The position numbers were made by a program, and so were the translations under genes. The notes beneath the pieces are model-generated. The model was not told the origin of the DNA. It was given only the letters and a program-made list of their open reading frames with translations, and did not search any database. A stretch of DNA of 64,000 nt from Puniceicoccus vermicola (GTDB lineage: Bacteria; Verrucomicrobiota; Verrucomicrobiia; Opitutales; Puniceicoccaceae). Below are positions 18,142-27,825 of this stretch, one piece after another. Location of the stretch: assembly GCF_014230055.1 (NCBI RefSeq), contig NZ_JACHVA010000126.1:153310-217309 (forward strand), written 5' to 3'. Position 1 is the stretch's first letter; each line of letters begins with the position of its first letter.

Positions 18142-19272
18142 ATGCTCGTTTTTATGCCACAATCCTTGGAAAAGAAAAGCACCCGAGTGACGATGAGTCA
18201 GATCGCCGACCTCGCGGGGGTGTCGAAGACGTCGGTGTCCTTTGTCTTGAATCGAAAGGGTGCTGTGGGGGAGGAGGCTACGGCTCGGATACTGGCCGCT
18301 GCAAAAGAATTGGGATACGCCAAGCCAACGCGAGCGAGTTCTGATCTAGTGAAGCCGGATCCCGGCGGCTCATCGGCGAAGCCTCATTGGAACCAAACCA
18401 TTGCCTTGATCTGGGTGAATACGACGGAAGCTTGGCGTCATTCTCATCTGTCGCATCTGCTAATCCATTCGATTGGTCGGCGCTTCGAGGAGTTTGAGAG
18501 TCGTCTCAAAACGATTTTCTACAACGAGAGCGAGGGAGATGCCTTTCCCGATCTCTCGGAGGTTGGAGCTTTGTTCGTGGCGGGGTCTCCGAATGCAGGA
18601 TTTTGGGAGAAGTTACCTGCGGACCTTCCCCGATTGAACCTCCTCTGCAAACCTTTTTCGACCAATTGTAGTTTTCTGGACATCGATTCTTTGCATACCG
18701 GATACGAATTGACCCAGCACCTCTTGGACAAGGGGCACCGGCGAATTGGATTCGTCAGCAATAGTCGAAGTCACCGGATTTTCAATCTGCGGTACTTGGG
18801 GTATTATCGCGCGTTGGATGAATTGGAGATCGCTCCCCTTCCGGATTGGGTCGTGCGCCTCTCGCAGCCATCGGGGCCTGTCCAGGAGACGACCCGTCCT
18901 GCGCGCGACATTGAGCCTGGCGTGGAAAGGATGTTGGCGTTGCCGCCGGAAGATAGGCCCACCGCCATTGTCGCGGCCAATGATTGGAACGCCGCGGCGG
19001 TCTATCAATTTGCGAATCGGATTGGTTTACGCATTCCCGAGGATCTCAGTGTGGTGGGGTGCGACAATGATCCGGGTATCTGCGACTTCCTTATTCCTCC
19101 GTTGACCACTTTCGCGATTCCTTACACGGAAATGGCTCACGATGCTGTCGATTGGATGTGCTCTCTCATGAAGGGGCAGCCCCTTCATTCGCAGCCGGGG
19201 CTGATGCAATTCCGCGGCAAGCTCATTGAAAGATCGTCCGTCCGGAGGATGGATGGGGAGGATAAGGATTGA
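18142..19272 (+). CDS. LacI-family transcriptional regulator (module B)
   Basis: About 376 residues. The LacI helix-turn-helix is VTMSQIADLAGVSKTSVSFVLNRKG with the hinge ATARILAAAKELGYAKP. The effector domain follows (SFLDIDSLHTGYELTQHLLDKGHRRIGFVSN is the usual mid-block; here split by its order in the fold) and ends with DLSVVGCDNDPGICDFLIPPLTT. The ATGs at 18142 and 18154 are both possible starts; a TTG at 18136 is less likely. It is divergent from the long minus-strand run and is the obvious local regulator. The effector is probably a sugar from the polysaccharide degraded by module B. Confidence 0.9.
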   Translation: MLVFMPQSLEKKSTRVTMSQIADLAGVSKTSVSFVLNRKGAVGEEATARILAAAKELGYAKPTRASSDLVKPDPGGSSAKPHWNQTIALIWVNTTEAWRHSHLSHLLIHSIGRRFEEFESRLKTIFYNESEGDAFPDLSEVGALFVAGSPNAGFWEKLPADLPRLNLLCKPFSTNCSFLDIDSLHTGYELTQHLLDKGHRRIGFVSNSRSHRIFNLRYLGYYRALDELEIAPLPDWVVRLSQPSGPVQETTRPARDIEPGVERMLALPPEDRPTAIVAANDWNAAAVYQFANRIGLRIPEDLSVVGCDNDPGICDFLIPPLTTFAIPYTEMAHDAVDWMCSLMKGQPLHSQPGLMQFRGKLIERSSVRRMDGEDKD

Positions 19273-19341
19273 AGTGGGGGGCGGCAATTCGCTTGGCCTC
19301 AATGGCTGAGCGGGAGGTTTTCTCCTCAGGCGTGAGCGCAA

Positions 19342-20286
19342 TCAGTTTTCTACGTAAATGGTAATTTCCTCTGTGCCCGAAGGGAGTATCATCTCTTCGA
19401 AGCCTTTCTCGGGTTTTCGGGCGATGGCGGAGGCCGAAAAGGCCTTGAGGTATACCGAGTAGCGGATCGATTGATCCTCGGTTTTCGGGTGAGGATAACG
19501 GAAATAGAGTTTGTTGTCTCGCTTTCGGTTGAAAATGAAGAGGCGGGCGTCGGGATAGGTTTCTTGGTGGTAAAGATAGATTCCTACCGAATGGGTCGGA
19601 TCGAACGCGAGGAGTCCGGTAACGTTTTTCTTCAGTGTCATGGATTTGTCCTCTACGAAACCGCCCGACTCTACGAAGGAATCCTCGTAGAATGCATAAT
19701 ACAAATCGGTGGATTTCGGGAGCATGTGCATGAAGGGATAAACGAATACGATCTTTGCCAAGTCTCCGCTTCCACCGACTTCGGTGACTCGTTGTTCAAT
19801 TCCCCCGGCGGAAATGATTGTGGTGGAGTCTATCGAAAGGAGGTGGCCGCTGTATTCCGACACGAAGTTGCTTTTCTTGTTCACGAGCACGCGATTCCCT
19901 TCCTCGAGGGAAAGCCCCGGCTCGAGGGGCGGCTCTTCGAGGAGTTGATCGTCTTGGAACACGCGAACGGTAAACTCCTGAATTTCCTCGGGCCTGTGTC
20001 CGGAACCGAGGAACGGATCTCCTTCCTTCCCGTGTCTTTCCTTCAACACGGTTCCGAGATAATAACCGCCGGAGCTATCGTTGATGCATCGGTCTTGATA
20101 GTAGACCGACCTCATCGTCCAGGATGCGGTTCGGTCAAATGAGGTCCGATAGTCGCCGACGCTGATTGTCAGCGTCTCTCCATCCTTACTCGAGACTCGT
20201 GCCAAGGCGTTCTCACTGGCGCTCAATGATAGGGTTGGAACGACTAAGGCAGCAAAGGGAATCCAGAGAGTTTTCAGGAAAGACAT
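19342..20286 (-). CDS. Secreted protein of unknown family
   Basis: I do not recognise this 314-residue protein. It has a signal peptide (residues 1-23, ending SLSAS) and a mature part that is almost entirely predicted beta strand: GETLTISVGDYRTSFDR, SMTLKKNVTGLLAFDP, GIYLYHQETYPDARLFIFN and KLYFRYPHPKTEDQSIRYSV. No catalytic motif is evident. The overall pattern looks like a beta-sandwich of the kind attached to polysaccharide lyases or galactose mutarotase-like enzymes, but that is speculation. It is 5 bases downstream of the beta-helix gene on the same strand, so it is probably part of the same transcript and acts on the same substrate. Confidence 0.65.
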   Translation of the reverse strand: MSFLKTLWIPFAALVVPTLSLSASENALARVSSKDGETLTISVGDYRTSFDRTASWTMRSVYYQDRCINDSSGGYYLGTVLKERHGKEGDPFLGSGHRPEEIQEFTVRVFQDDQLLEEPPLEPGLSLEEGNRVLVNKKSNFVSEYSGHLLSIDSTTIISAGGIEQRVTEVGGSGDLAKIVFVYPFMHMLPKSTDLYYAFYEDSFVESGGFVEDKSMTLKKNVTGLLAFDPTHSVGIYLYHQETYPDARLFIFNRKRDNKLYFRYPHPKTEDQSIRYSVYLKAFSASAIARKPEKGFEEMILPSGTEEITIYVEN

Positions 20287-20291
20287 GGAGG

Positions 20292-22583
20292 TCAGTTGTC
20301 GGAGGTTTTCGATTCTGCGGCTTCCGAGGAAGAAATGATCTTGGATTTGAGATTTTTCGCGCAGAAGGGACCGGGATCTTTGAATTCGTTCCGGGACAAT
20401 TGGGCATTTGGGCAGTTCAGCAAAACGATCGAAGCATCCATATATAGGTCGTCGGAATGGGTATTTTGTCTGTCTTGTCGAACTTGGTTGCTGCCCACGA
20501 TCGTGTTGTTTCGGATGACGAGATCGGTGACGTTGGTGAGAAGCATTGCGGCCAACGGAGGGTATTCGATGAGATTGTCTTCGATCAGAATCTCTTGGTG
20601 GATCGACCGAGGCATTTCACTGAAAGGTTCTGCGGTGACTTTAATGGGAGCCTTGGCACCGCGCCCTTTCTGCCCTCCGAGGAAATGGTTCCCGGCGATG
20701 CGAAGGTTTTGAATCGGCACCCCGAGAGTCCAGTCGGATTCAATCGAAAGTTCCAGCCCTCCCGTGTAGTCGAAGGTTTTGTCAAGGATGAGCCCGTCTT
20801 GGCCGGAGGCTCGCATTGCGTGCGCCCAGCCGTTCCGGAAGTAGCATCCTTGGATGCGGTATCCCTTGCCCCCGTAGCGGTCCGAAAACACGTTTGATCC
20901 TGCCTTTACCGGTCCCAGGTCCTCGTCGAGAAGAATTCGCCATGGAGTGATTCCTTTCTTCTTGCCCATCCAGCTGACGGGATGAAACTCGGGAATCGCA
21001 TATCCGTTTGGATTTTGAACCGGGGTCACTTCGAGAACTCGGGAGGATCCTAGAAACGCAAAGTCGTCGAGACCATAGACGGAGACGGTCGCTCCCGGTT
21101 CGATGCTGAGAGGGATCGTCGCGTTTCTTGTCGTGACGATCAGTTCGTTTCCTCGAGGTTGCTCGAGGGCGATGGCGTTGAAAGCCGTGATCGCGACCGA
21201 GTCATCCATTGCCGCTTCGATCTCGCAATCGATCAGCTCCGGACCCACGCGGCAATACCGAAGCATCATCCCATCCATGTTGCTCGAAATCAGTCGCCGA
21301 GTGTTCGGACGTCGCATCAATCGGTAGCGGAGGAGAGTCACTTTTTCCGACACTCTGCGGATGTAGAATCCCTGTTTTCCGCTCGCGTATACGGTGACAT
21401 CTTCGATTCGGGTTCTCCCAGTGTCTCTCAACTCAAGGGGGGCGAGCCCTCCGTAGCGAGGAGTTACGACGATTAAGTCTCCGACCCTGATTCCGTATCC
21501 GGGCAGGTGGCGCGCATTCGTCGGTACGATCAGGTTGACGGTGGCGACGCGGCTGGCCGGATCGAATTTCCGAACCTGATTTGCTTTTTTCGGATGGCTC
21601 CTGCCATCGTCGGCACCCGCAATCCACAGCGGACTCAAGGGAAGCCCTTTGGAGTCGTCGTTGTTGAAAACATGTATCCGTCCCAGACCCTCGATCGGAT
21701 TCGAAGAATACCTCTCCCAAGCCTCGTCAAATCCGGGGGAGAGTTCGAAGCTGACCGATGCATTCGAGCCGGTTTGAACTTCGGTCACTTTTCCCTGAAC
21801 ATAGGGAAGAGGATCGTAGTCGACCGTGAAGTTTTTGAGGGTAAGGTCACGGCAATCGGAAACCCGAAAAAGAACGATTTCCGGATCGGTGATCCAAAAG
21901 GTGGATCCGTTCCCGTTTATTTCGATTCCTTCCAAGTCGTCGAGCAGGAAAAGAGCGTTCTCATCGGGGGTAGAAGACACCATCGCGGAATCGACTCGAT
22001 AGTCGCCGTAGGGAATGTGGATTTCAGTCTTCCCGGCCTCCAAGTCCCGCCGAAGCGTCTGAATCAGATCCCAGGTGTTCTGCTTTTGCGCCGCCTTATC
22101 CTCTTCGCTCTAAGAGGCTATCTCAGGGGGATAGGCGTGATTGGAATCCTCTGGAGAAATGAACTGAATGGAACGTCCTTTATGCCGCCAGTGAATCGTT
22201 CCCAGATCTTTTCGTGCCCGCCCGTCGGAAACGGCTAAGCGGTAGAAACCATAGGAGGTCTCGTGATTTCCGCGCAGATGAAACTGGAGTCCCCCGGGGC
22301 GGGGCGGCTCCTCGGGATCGCGGATCACCGAGATGGTTTCGTCGCTGCCGATCTTTCGCGCGGAGACGACGAGGGCGTCGTTTTGTGAGGCTGGTTCGAT
22401 CTCCCCTTGCAGCCGAAAGGATGCAGTGCCAATTCCTTCCTGCTGGTATTCGCTGACGGTAAGTTCGGAAAGGCGGTCTGGAAGAGCAGGGGGAGATGCC
22501 TCTTCTCTTGCCTGGATCACCGATCCGGTCGGCGAGAATGTGAGAAGAACGGCGGCGATGAAAAGAGGTGTCCTCGGGATCAT
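20292..22583 (-). pseudogene. Secreted right-handed beta-helix protein gene split by an in-frame amber codon
   Basis: Two reading frames lie in the same frame, separated only by TAG at 22110-22112. The upstream part (22583-22110) encodes a signal peptide MIPRTPLFIAAVLLTFSP and a beta-rich domain to residue 157. The downstream part (22109-20292) begins SEEDKAAQKQNTWDLIQTL and runs into IHIPYGDYRVDS and EINGNGSTFWI, the normal N-terminal coil of a beta-helix enzyme. There is no ATG before the fold starts; only a TTG inside the first helix (22043). Read through, the protein would be 763 residues. Later repeats such as IEDNLIEYPPLAAMLLTN and VIRNNTIVGSN confirm the beta-helix; AMDDSVAITAFN could hold acidic catalytic residues as in GH110- or GH28-like folds. 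A nonsense mutation, sequencing error or suppression are all possible. Confidence 0.75.
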
Positions 22584-22692
22584 TGAATCAATTCTCCTGG
22601 TTTTAGCGAGTTTCGCTGTGCAGACGACACAGTCGGATTGAGGCACCGCAGTTGACCTGCGAGGTTCCTTCTTTGGGGATGGTGCGGTTTTG

Positions 22693-23445
22693 CTATCGGC
22701 GACGACGTAGTACGGAAGAGGCAACGATCACAATCCCCATCAGAAGCCCGGAGGTAGAGGGTTCGGGGATCGGGTTCACGTCGTAGCTGATTCGAGGATA
22801 CTGAGTGTCCAGTTCTGTGTCGTCGGAGCGCCAGAAACGGATGCCGGGATCTCCGGTTGATCCGTTCGAAGTGATGATCAGCGTTACGATTCCATCCGTG
22901 TCATTGGCGTATGAGTCATTGAGGAATGTATCCAAAACTTCGCCGCTGATCGAGAATGGTTGATCGCCAGTGACCGTGCTCGAATCGATCGTGAAGCTGC
23001 CCAGGTCAACCGTTCCGGAAGAAATCACGCCAGTGCGGCTGCCGGTGTCGTTTTTTGGGGCGTTGTTCCAAGTGACCGTGCTCTCAGACCAATCATCATC
23101 GTTGTCTGTAATTCCGTAAACACTGAAGTCGATGTTCCCCGTTGCACCTCCCAGGAGGACGTCAGAGTTGTTTCCTGCGATTGTCGTGAGTCCGAAGCTC
23201 GTATTGGCAAACTCCTCACCGCTTCCCAGGAGTCCGTTGAGGTTGAATTTTAAATAGATTTTTCGGTCGTTATTGGCTCCTCTTGCGGCGATTTGCAACT
23301 GGTTGATGGAATCGTAGTTTATATCAGCATTGTCGCCACTTTTGACGAAGCTCCCCTGCGAGCTGGAAATCGTATCGGCGTAAGTCGGAGAGAGGAGTAA
23401 GGAGAGACCGAGACAGAAATAGGAGGGGGCAGTGATGTGTTTCAT
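22693..23445 (-). CDS. PEP-CTERM protein with DNRLRE/CBM96-like domain
   Basis: About 250 residues from the ATG at 23445 (MKHITAPSYFCLGL), chosen because it starts a clean signal peptide ending SPTYA; the frame stays open to 23877 but that stretch reads as non-coding and overlaps the LacI gene. The body (QGSFVKSGDNADINYDS, ARGANNDRKIYLKFNL, WNNAPKNDTGSRTG, GIRFWRSDDTELDTQYPR) is the DNRLRE/CBM96-like beta-sandwich seen with alginate and other marine lyases. The C-terminus has IPEPSTSGLLMG, a hydrophobic helix and RRRR. A 13-base motif shared with the module C pseudopilin promoter lies about 100 bases upstream. Confidence 0.88.
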   Translation of the reverse strand: MKHITAPSYFCLGLSLLLSPTYADTISSSQGSFVKSGDNADINYDSINQLQIAARGANNDRKIYLKFNLNGLLGSGEEFANTSFGLTTIAGNNSDVLLGGATGNIDFSVYGITDNDDDWSESTVTWNNAPKNDTGSRTGVISSGTVDLGSFTIDSSTVTGDQPFSISGEVLDTFLNDSYANDTDGIVTLIITSNGSTGDPGIRFWRSDDTELDTQYPRISYDVNPIPEPSTSGLLMGIVIVASSVLRRRR

Positions 23446-23783
23446 AGACAAGCTTTTGGAGGGTTCTCTTGAGGTTGATGGAAGGAGGGTTCCTTTCATC
23501 GATAAACCTATCGGAGATCCGGGATGCTTCAATGAGGCGTCTGTCTTACACGTAAAAAAATGGACGAACCGGACCGGGTCGAGGAGGGGGCGGATCGTCG
23601 GATCTCGCAGATCGTTTGGTCGGGAAGGGGAGCCGTTTGCTCGAATGGCTCGTTTGTGGAATCCTCCACCACTTCTCTCCCACAACGTGGGGTTCACTTC
23701 GGGGACCCCCGCCTTCGTAGAAGCATCGAGCGCTGCGCCGATGACCTGCGTATCGGTGGGATGGCGAAACGTAGAGGGCCGGA
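23446..23783. other. 338-base intergenic region with a candidate operator
   Basis: The stretch between the LacI stop and the PEP-CTERM start has no convincing gene. It is open in one minus-strand frame but has no coding character. The only clear signal is the inverted repeat TTAC-AC-GTAA at 23546-23555. Confidence 0.5.
23546..23558. promoter_or_regulatory. Candidate module C operator, copy 1
   Basis: TTACACGTAAAAA, containing the inverted repeat TTAC-AC-GTAA. The same 13 bases occur at 27937-27949 ahead of the module C pseudopilin. Both copies lie about 100-112 bases upstream of a minus-strand start, consistent with one regulator (probably the LacI protein at 23784) controlling both units. 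Inference from repetition and symmetry. Confidence 0.45.
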
Positions 23784-24812
23784 TCAGCCGGGACTTTGGA
23801 TCGTTTGCCCGTCCACCCATTTCCCTTTGGTATGGAGTGCATAGGGCAAGCGTGGCAGTCCGTATTCGTTTAAGCACAACTTATCGAGGAGCAATTGGAC
23901 TGCGGTTTCGGAACGGGATTCGAAGTCTTGGTCGATGCCGCTGTAGTTCTCTTCGAGAAAGCCGCAATCCAAGTGAATGATGGAGAGATCGCGAGGCACC
24001 GAGTAACCCAGCTCGGACAGCAGGGATATCGTCTCTTTGTGGCAGGTGATGAGGCAGTCAAATTCGTTCTTTCGTAGCCACTTCTCGAGTGCCGTTTTCT
24101 CGAGATAGGGGTGGTCGAAGATTCGCCGTTTTACGAAGGTGAGATTCTTGCGAAAGCTGTTCCCGAGAAAACTGTCGAGCCAGCGATTTCTCGTGTTGAT
24201 ATGGCCTTTTTGGGAAACGAGCAGGCCCGGCGATCGAAAGCCGTGTTCCCACAGTTTGCTGAAGGCGAGCTCCATTCCGGAGAAATTGTCGTGGACAACC
24301 TTCGATACGGGGATCGATGAGAAGGACTCGGAGAGGGAGACCGGAACGAATTTCTCCCAGGACAGATCTAAATGCCCGAAGCGAAAAGGGCCGAGAATGA
24401 GGCCACAGACCCCTCGATTCCAGAGTACTTTCGAGATGAACGGCCCTTGATCCGGTTCGATTTCATGCAACTCGACATTGCAACCGACCCGATGGCAATG
24501 GTCGGAGATGACTGAGAGCATTTGATCTTTCAACTGCTTCGAGCGCGGTCCGAGAACCTGGTCTTTGCGGGCAATGAAGGCAAAGGTCGGATTATCTTTG
24601 ATCGTTTTCCGGCTCCGGACGCTTTTCATGAGCGTCGAAACGTAGGGATTGACGCGGTATCCAAGCTCTTCGGCCGCCGCGAAAACCTTCTTTTTGCTCT
24701 TTTCCGAAACTCTCTTGTCGTTTCGCAGGGCGAGGGAAACGGTCATGGCTGAGACCCCTGCTTTGGCGGCTACATCACGGGTCGTGATTCCGACTATTTT
24801 CCCCATAGCCAT
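23784..24812 (-). CDS. LacI-family transcriptional regulator (module C)
   Basis: About 342 residues from the ATG at 24812 (MAMGKIVG); ATGs at 24842 and 24806 are alternatives. The DNA-binding domain is ITTRDVAAKAGVSAMTVSLA with LRNDKRVSEKSKKKV and the hinge LGYRVNPYVSTLM. The sensor part is the divergent type with IDHPYLEKTALEKWL-like segments; the C-terminus has LSIIHLDCGF, SGIDQDFESRSETAVQLLLD and a short tail without the canonical partner motif. This is the subgroup seen with family-specific loci in Verrucomicrobia. It lies between the GH16 enzyme and the PEP-CTERM gene on the same strand, so it is inside the unit it probably regulates. Confidence 0.88.
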   Translation of the reverse strand: MAMGKIVGITTRDVAAKAGVSAMTVSLALRNDKRVSEKSKKKVFAAAEELGYRVNPYVSTLMKSVRSRKTIKDNPTFAFIARKDQVLGPRSKQLKDQMLSVISDHCHRVGCNVELHEIEPDQGPFISKVLWNRGVCGLILGPFRFGHLDLSWEKFVPVSLSESFSSIPVSKVVHDNFSGMELAFSKLWEHGFRSPGLLVSQKGHINTRNRWLDSFLGNSFRKNLTFVKRRIFDHPYLEKTALEKWLRKNEFDCLITCHKETISLLSELGYSVPRDLSIIHLDCGFLEENYSGIDQDFESRSETAVQLLLDKLCLNEYGLPRLPYALHTKGKWVDGQTIQSPG

Positions 24813-24911
24813 TAGATTTGACGCCTTTTCAGGGAGACGCAACCGCTATTGGTAGCTCTGCGGAATCGATTCATTTGAGCCGGTGGGGAGCGCGACAGTC
24901 TGGCCTGCGGT

Positions 24912-27062
24912 TCAATTTTTCGGGAAAAGCTGGTTCGCTTGGTTCAGAAGATGTCTCTCCAGCGGGACGTTGGTGCGGTTCTCGTCTCTCAAGATGAGGA
25001 TGATGCCGGTTTTCCGGTCGTCGATTACGGAGATTCCGAAAATCCTCCCGGCTTCCGAGGCGGCGAGATAACGGATGTCCTCGATTTGATGAGTGGGAAA
25101 GGTGGCGTCGGGCGTGGGGGCTTTGACACCCGAAGAATGATCAGGTGCAAGCGTGCCGTTTGCGAAGTCGGGAAGGGTCCTCAGAGCCCATTCGGCGGGG
25201 AGATAGATCTCCCCATCTTCATTGCGTACGGGGGTAATCGCAGGGTCGGACGGATCCATTCGCTGTCCATCCAGGTTGTCGAAAACGAAGTTGTGACCGA
25301 CCTTGAGAATGAGTCCTTCGTCAAAGGGAGAGGGCGTTGCAGGAATAAAGCGAACGACATCGGCCCGAATGAATCCCTCGTGCGAATATTCGGCCGGGTA
25401 GCTCAACTCTACGGAATTCGCGTCTCCCTTCTTCAAAGAATGGATGCCGAGGTCTATCCATTCCGGTTCGTTTCCTTTGTGCCCGATAGACTTCTCGGTT
25501 AGGCCGTCGGCACTGAATATCCGCAACGTCGCTTCGGGCACATTGTTGTCGTAACGAACGTTGTAGAATTCGATGCGGTATTGGCCGCTTTGAGGAATTT
25601 CCGGTGTCCACCGAACCCAGCTTTCCGGTTCTTTGGAATAACGGTGGGCCCCGACTTTTCCTCGGATGGTGCTCTTTCTCCAGTTGTCCGAGTTGTCGAA
25701 GGACGCCTGTTGGTCATCCAGGAGGATTTCTCCGAGAAACTTGGGGGAGGAGGGTGCGACATGTTCGACTTCGGCCTTCTCCCCCTTCCTCGCGAAGACG
25801 ATGTCGTCCACTTCGAGCCAGTGCGCGGGTTCCGAGGAAGTGGAGATCGTGATCGAGCATTTGTTTTCCGTAACTTCGATGGGGGCGAGCGTGACCTTCT
25901 TCCATTGTCGCCCCTGTGTCTTGGGGATGGTTTCCCGTTTCGGTTCTCCGCCAAACCCTTCGGCTCGTATCTCGGCAAGTTCCTGACCGCCGGAGCTTCG
26001 TACTCGCGCAGTGAGCTCGTAGGTGCCGTTCGGGATGTGGGTGAGGTCTTGTCGAATTGCGCCGCGATAGGTTTTCTCGTATGCGAAACGCAGGTACGTC
26101 ATCCCTTCGAACGATTCTCGACTTTCGACCAACGTGCCCGCCCCAATGTCGCCTTCTTGGATCCAGGCGACGGGATGGTGAAGATCGCGAGGGTTCTTGG
26201 AGGCAGCGTTGTTTCGATTGTCGTATTCGAAGCTGCCATTTCCGAGTAAATTGACGCCGGGAAGCGGTTTGGCGTAGAAGCGAAAGTAGTCCCAAGAGCT
26301 TTCGCCGGGGAGCGTCTCATCCTCGACGGGACTTCCGTCTCCAAAGCCGTTCGGCGTTCCCAACGCTGTCACCCAGACGTTTTGAGGTCCGTAGAACGAA
26401 GGGTGCTTCAAGGTCCGGATGAGGGTCCCGTTTAGATACCAGTTGATTCGGTCTGGAAGCCACTCGTATCCGAAAATAAAATCTTCTTCGGAGGTATTGA
26501 CCGTAGCATCGTCTACGAGTCCTTCGAGCCGACCCGTGGCGACGTGTTCACCGATATAGTAGTGGATATTCGTGTGAATCTCGGCGGGGAATTCCGAATC
26601 GACCTCGTAGCCGTCGATTTCGATAATACGGTTGTATCTCGGGAGACTAGGCTGATTCTTCTGGTTCATTCCCAAGCTCCAGAAAGACGAGTGGAGACCG
26701 GGGCCGCCTCCCCAGAGCTTGGCCTTGGCTTCGTAGTATCCGTATCCGAAAAGAGCTTTGGAGATAATGCCCCCCGACGTGTAGCGTTGTTCGCCGTCGA
26801 CCATGTCTTTGGTGAACTCGATGACCAAGCGGCCATCCGAGAGTGAGACGTTGTCCGCCAGATTCACGCTATCGATTTTTTGTCGGGACCCGGTGCGGTA
26901 GTTCCAGTTTTCCCGGTTGAGGGTAGGCTCCTCGAAGTCCTCCTCGAATAACAGTTGGTAGGATTTGTCGAGACGGCTCAGGTCCGTATCTCCAGTGGCG
27001 AAATTCATGAGTCCAAGCAAAGATAGGAAGAGGAGACCGGTGGTTCGTGGAAAATGGATCAT
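24912..27062 (-). CDS. Secreted multidomain GH16 glycoside hydrolase
   Basis: A 716-residue secreted enzyme with signal peptide (residues 1-24). Residues about 35-275 are GH16: LLFEEDFEEPTLNRENWNY at the start and RIIEIDGYEVD, giving the E-x-D-x-x-E triad Glu148, Asp150 and Glu153. Residues about 280-435 form a CBM_4_9-like jelly roll (NLLGNGSFEYDN), about 450-590 a golvesin/CBM6-like beta domain (PESWVRWTPEIPQSGQYRI), and about 600-716 a region resembling copper amine oxidase N-terminal domains (YLPAEWALRTLPDFANG, YLAASEAGRIFGISV). GH16 members degrade laminarin, agar, carrageenan and other beta-glucans or galactans; the specificity is not clear. It is 94 bases downstream of the pseudopilin. 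Confidence 0.9.
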   Translation of the reverse strand: MIHFPRTTGLLFLSLLGLMNFATGDTDLSRLDKSYQLLFEEDFEEPTLNRENWNYRTGSRQKIDSVNLADNVSLSDGRLVIEFTKDMVDGEQRYTSGGIISKALFGYGYYEAKAKLWGGGPGLHSSFWSLGMNQKNQPSLPRYNRIIEIDGYEVDSEFPAEIHTNIHYYIGEHVATGRLEGLVDDATVNTSEEDFIFGYEWLPDRINWYLNGTLIRTLKHPSFYGPQNVWVTALGTPNGFGDGSPVEDETLPGESSWDYFRFYAKPLPGVNLLGNGSFEYDNRNNAASKNPRDLHHPVAWIQEGDIGAGTLVESRESFEGMTYLRFAYEKTYRGAIRQDLTHIPNGTYELTARVRSSGGQELAEIRAEGFGGEPKRETIPKTQGRQWKKVTLAPIEVTENKCSITISTSSEPAHWLEVDDIVFARKGEKAEVEHVAPSSPKFLGEILLDDQQASFDNSDNWRKSTIRGKVGAHRYSKEPESWVRWTPEIPQSGQYRIEFYNVRYDNNVPEATLRIFSADGLTEKSIGHKGNEPEWIDLGIHSLKKGDANSVELSYPAEYSHEGFIRADVVRFIPATPSPFDEGLILKVGHNFVFDNLDGQRMDPSDPAITPVRNEDGEIYLPAEWALRTLPDFANGTLAPDHSSGVKAPTPDATFPTHQIEDIRYLAASEAGRIFGISVIDDRKTGIILILRDENRTNVPLERHLLNQANQLFPKN

Positions 27063-27156
27063 TTCTCAGAGAATGGTTCTTGTGCCAGATGGCCCCATCG
27101 TCCCGTTGAGGGTTTGGAAGAAGCGGGAGGGAATCTTTGCGAAAGAACCGGAGTCC

Positions 27157-27825
27157 TCATTTCGATTGTTCCGATCCGCTCCAGAAAACATCTTCTTCTT
27201 CGGTGGCGATTTCGTCCTTGGCCAGTAGGTCGGTGTGTCCATCCAGAAAAACAACGGCCAGCTTTCCATCGTTTCGAAAATTGATCGTACTGAGCTTGGC
27301 GGCACTCGTTTCCTTTGTATCCATGATCAGCGCCGTCTTGGGAGTCGGGCAATTGAGAAGATAGCGGCGGTTTGGTTGCTGTTCCTGAAGGAGGCGGTTC
27401 ATCCCATACGAGCGTGCCAGGGGCGTGTCCTCGATGAGAGGAGATTCGAAGACGGTTCCTTCCTGAACATGACCGTATCCGGGGAATTTCTGCTCAGGAT
27501 AGATGTAGGGCCAGATCTTTTCGGACCAACCGATGCGGTCTTCGTAGTCCCAGTATTCTGGGAAAAAGCCATCCGAGTCTTGCACGTAGAGTGACATCCC
27601 CTGATGGAGTTGGCGGAGGTTGGCGATGGATTTGGAGATCCGGCTTCGCTCGAGAGAGTTGCTGACAATGGGAGTCACGATTGCGATCAGAATCCCGAGG
27701 ATGGCGATCACGGTGAGGATCTCGATGAGGGTGAAGCCGCTCCGTGAATCCCGCTTGATTGAACCGGGCAAAGAAAATCGCGGGGTGAGGTCGGTCGGCG
27801 GAGCCGAGGAGCTGGAGGGTTTCAT
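27157..27825 (-). CDS. Pseudopilin-like protein (module C)
   Basis: A 222-residue protein with a 29-residue leader and the prepilin site SGFTLIEILTVIAILGILIA. The helix SISKSIANLRQLHQGMSLYVQ and the C-terminal FRNDGKLAVVFLDGHTDLLA, with the F-x-D-G-H signature, place it in the same group as the other module pseudopilins. It is the first gene of the minus-strand unit pseudopilin, GH16, LacI, PEP-CTERM, beta-helix. Its upstream region carries the TTACACGTAAAAA element at 27937. The divergent neighbour is the LacI gene at 28144. Confidence 0.88.
   Translation of the reverse strand: MKPSSSSAPPTDLTPRFSLPGSIKRDSRSGFTLIEILTVIAILGILIAIVTPIVSNSLERSRISKSIANLRQLHQGMSLYVQDSDGFFPEYWDYEDRIGWSEKIWPYIYPEQKFPGYGHVQEGTVFESPLIEDTPLARSYGMNRLLQEQQPNRRYLLNCPTPKTALIMDTKETSAAKLSTINFRNDGKLAVVFLDGHTDLLAKDEIATEEEDVFWSGSEQSK

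Noticed and set aside
22110..22724. Treating the 22110-22724 frame as an independent gene
   Set aside because: Its first 47 residues are unlike a protein start, the signal peptide begins at 22583, and the frame continues directly after the TAG into the beta-helix, so it is better read as the N-terminal half of one gene.
23446..23877. N-terminal extension of the DNRLRE PEP-CTERM frame
   Set aside because: It overlaps the LacI gene end and has no coding character; the ATG at 23445 begins a clean signal peptide.
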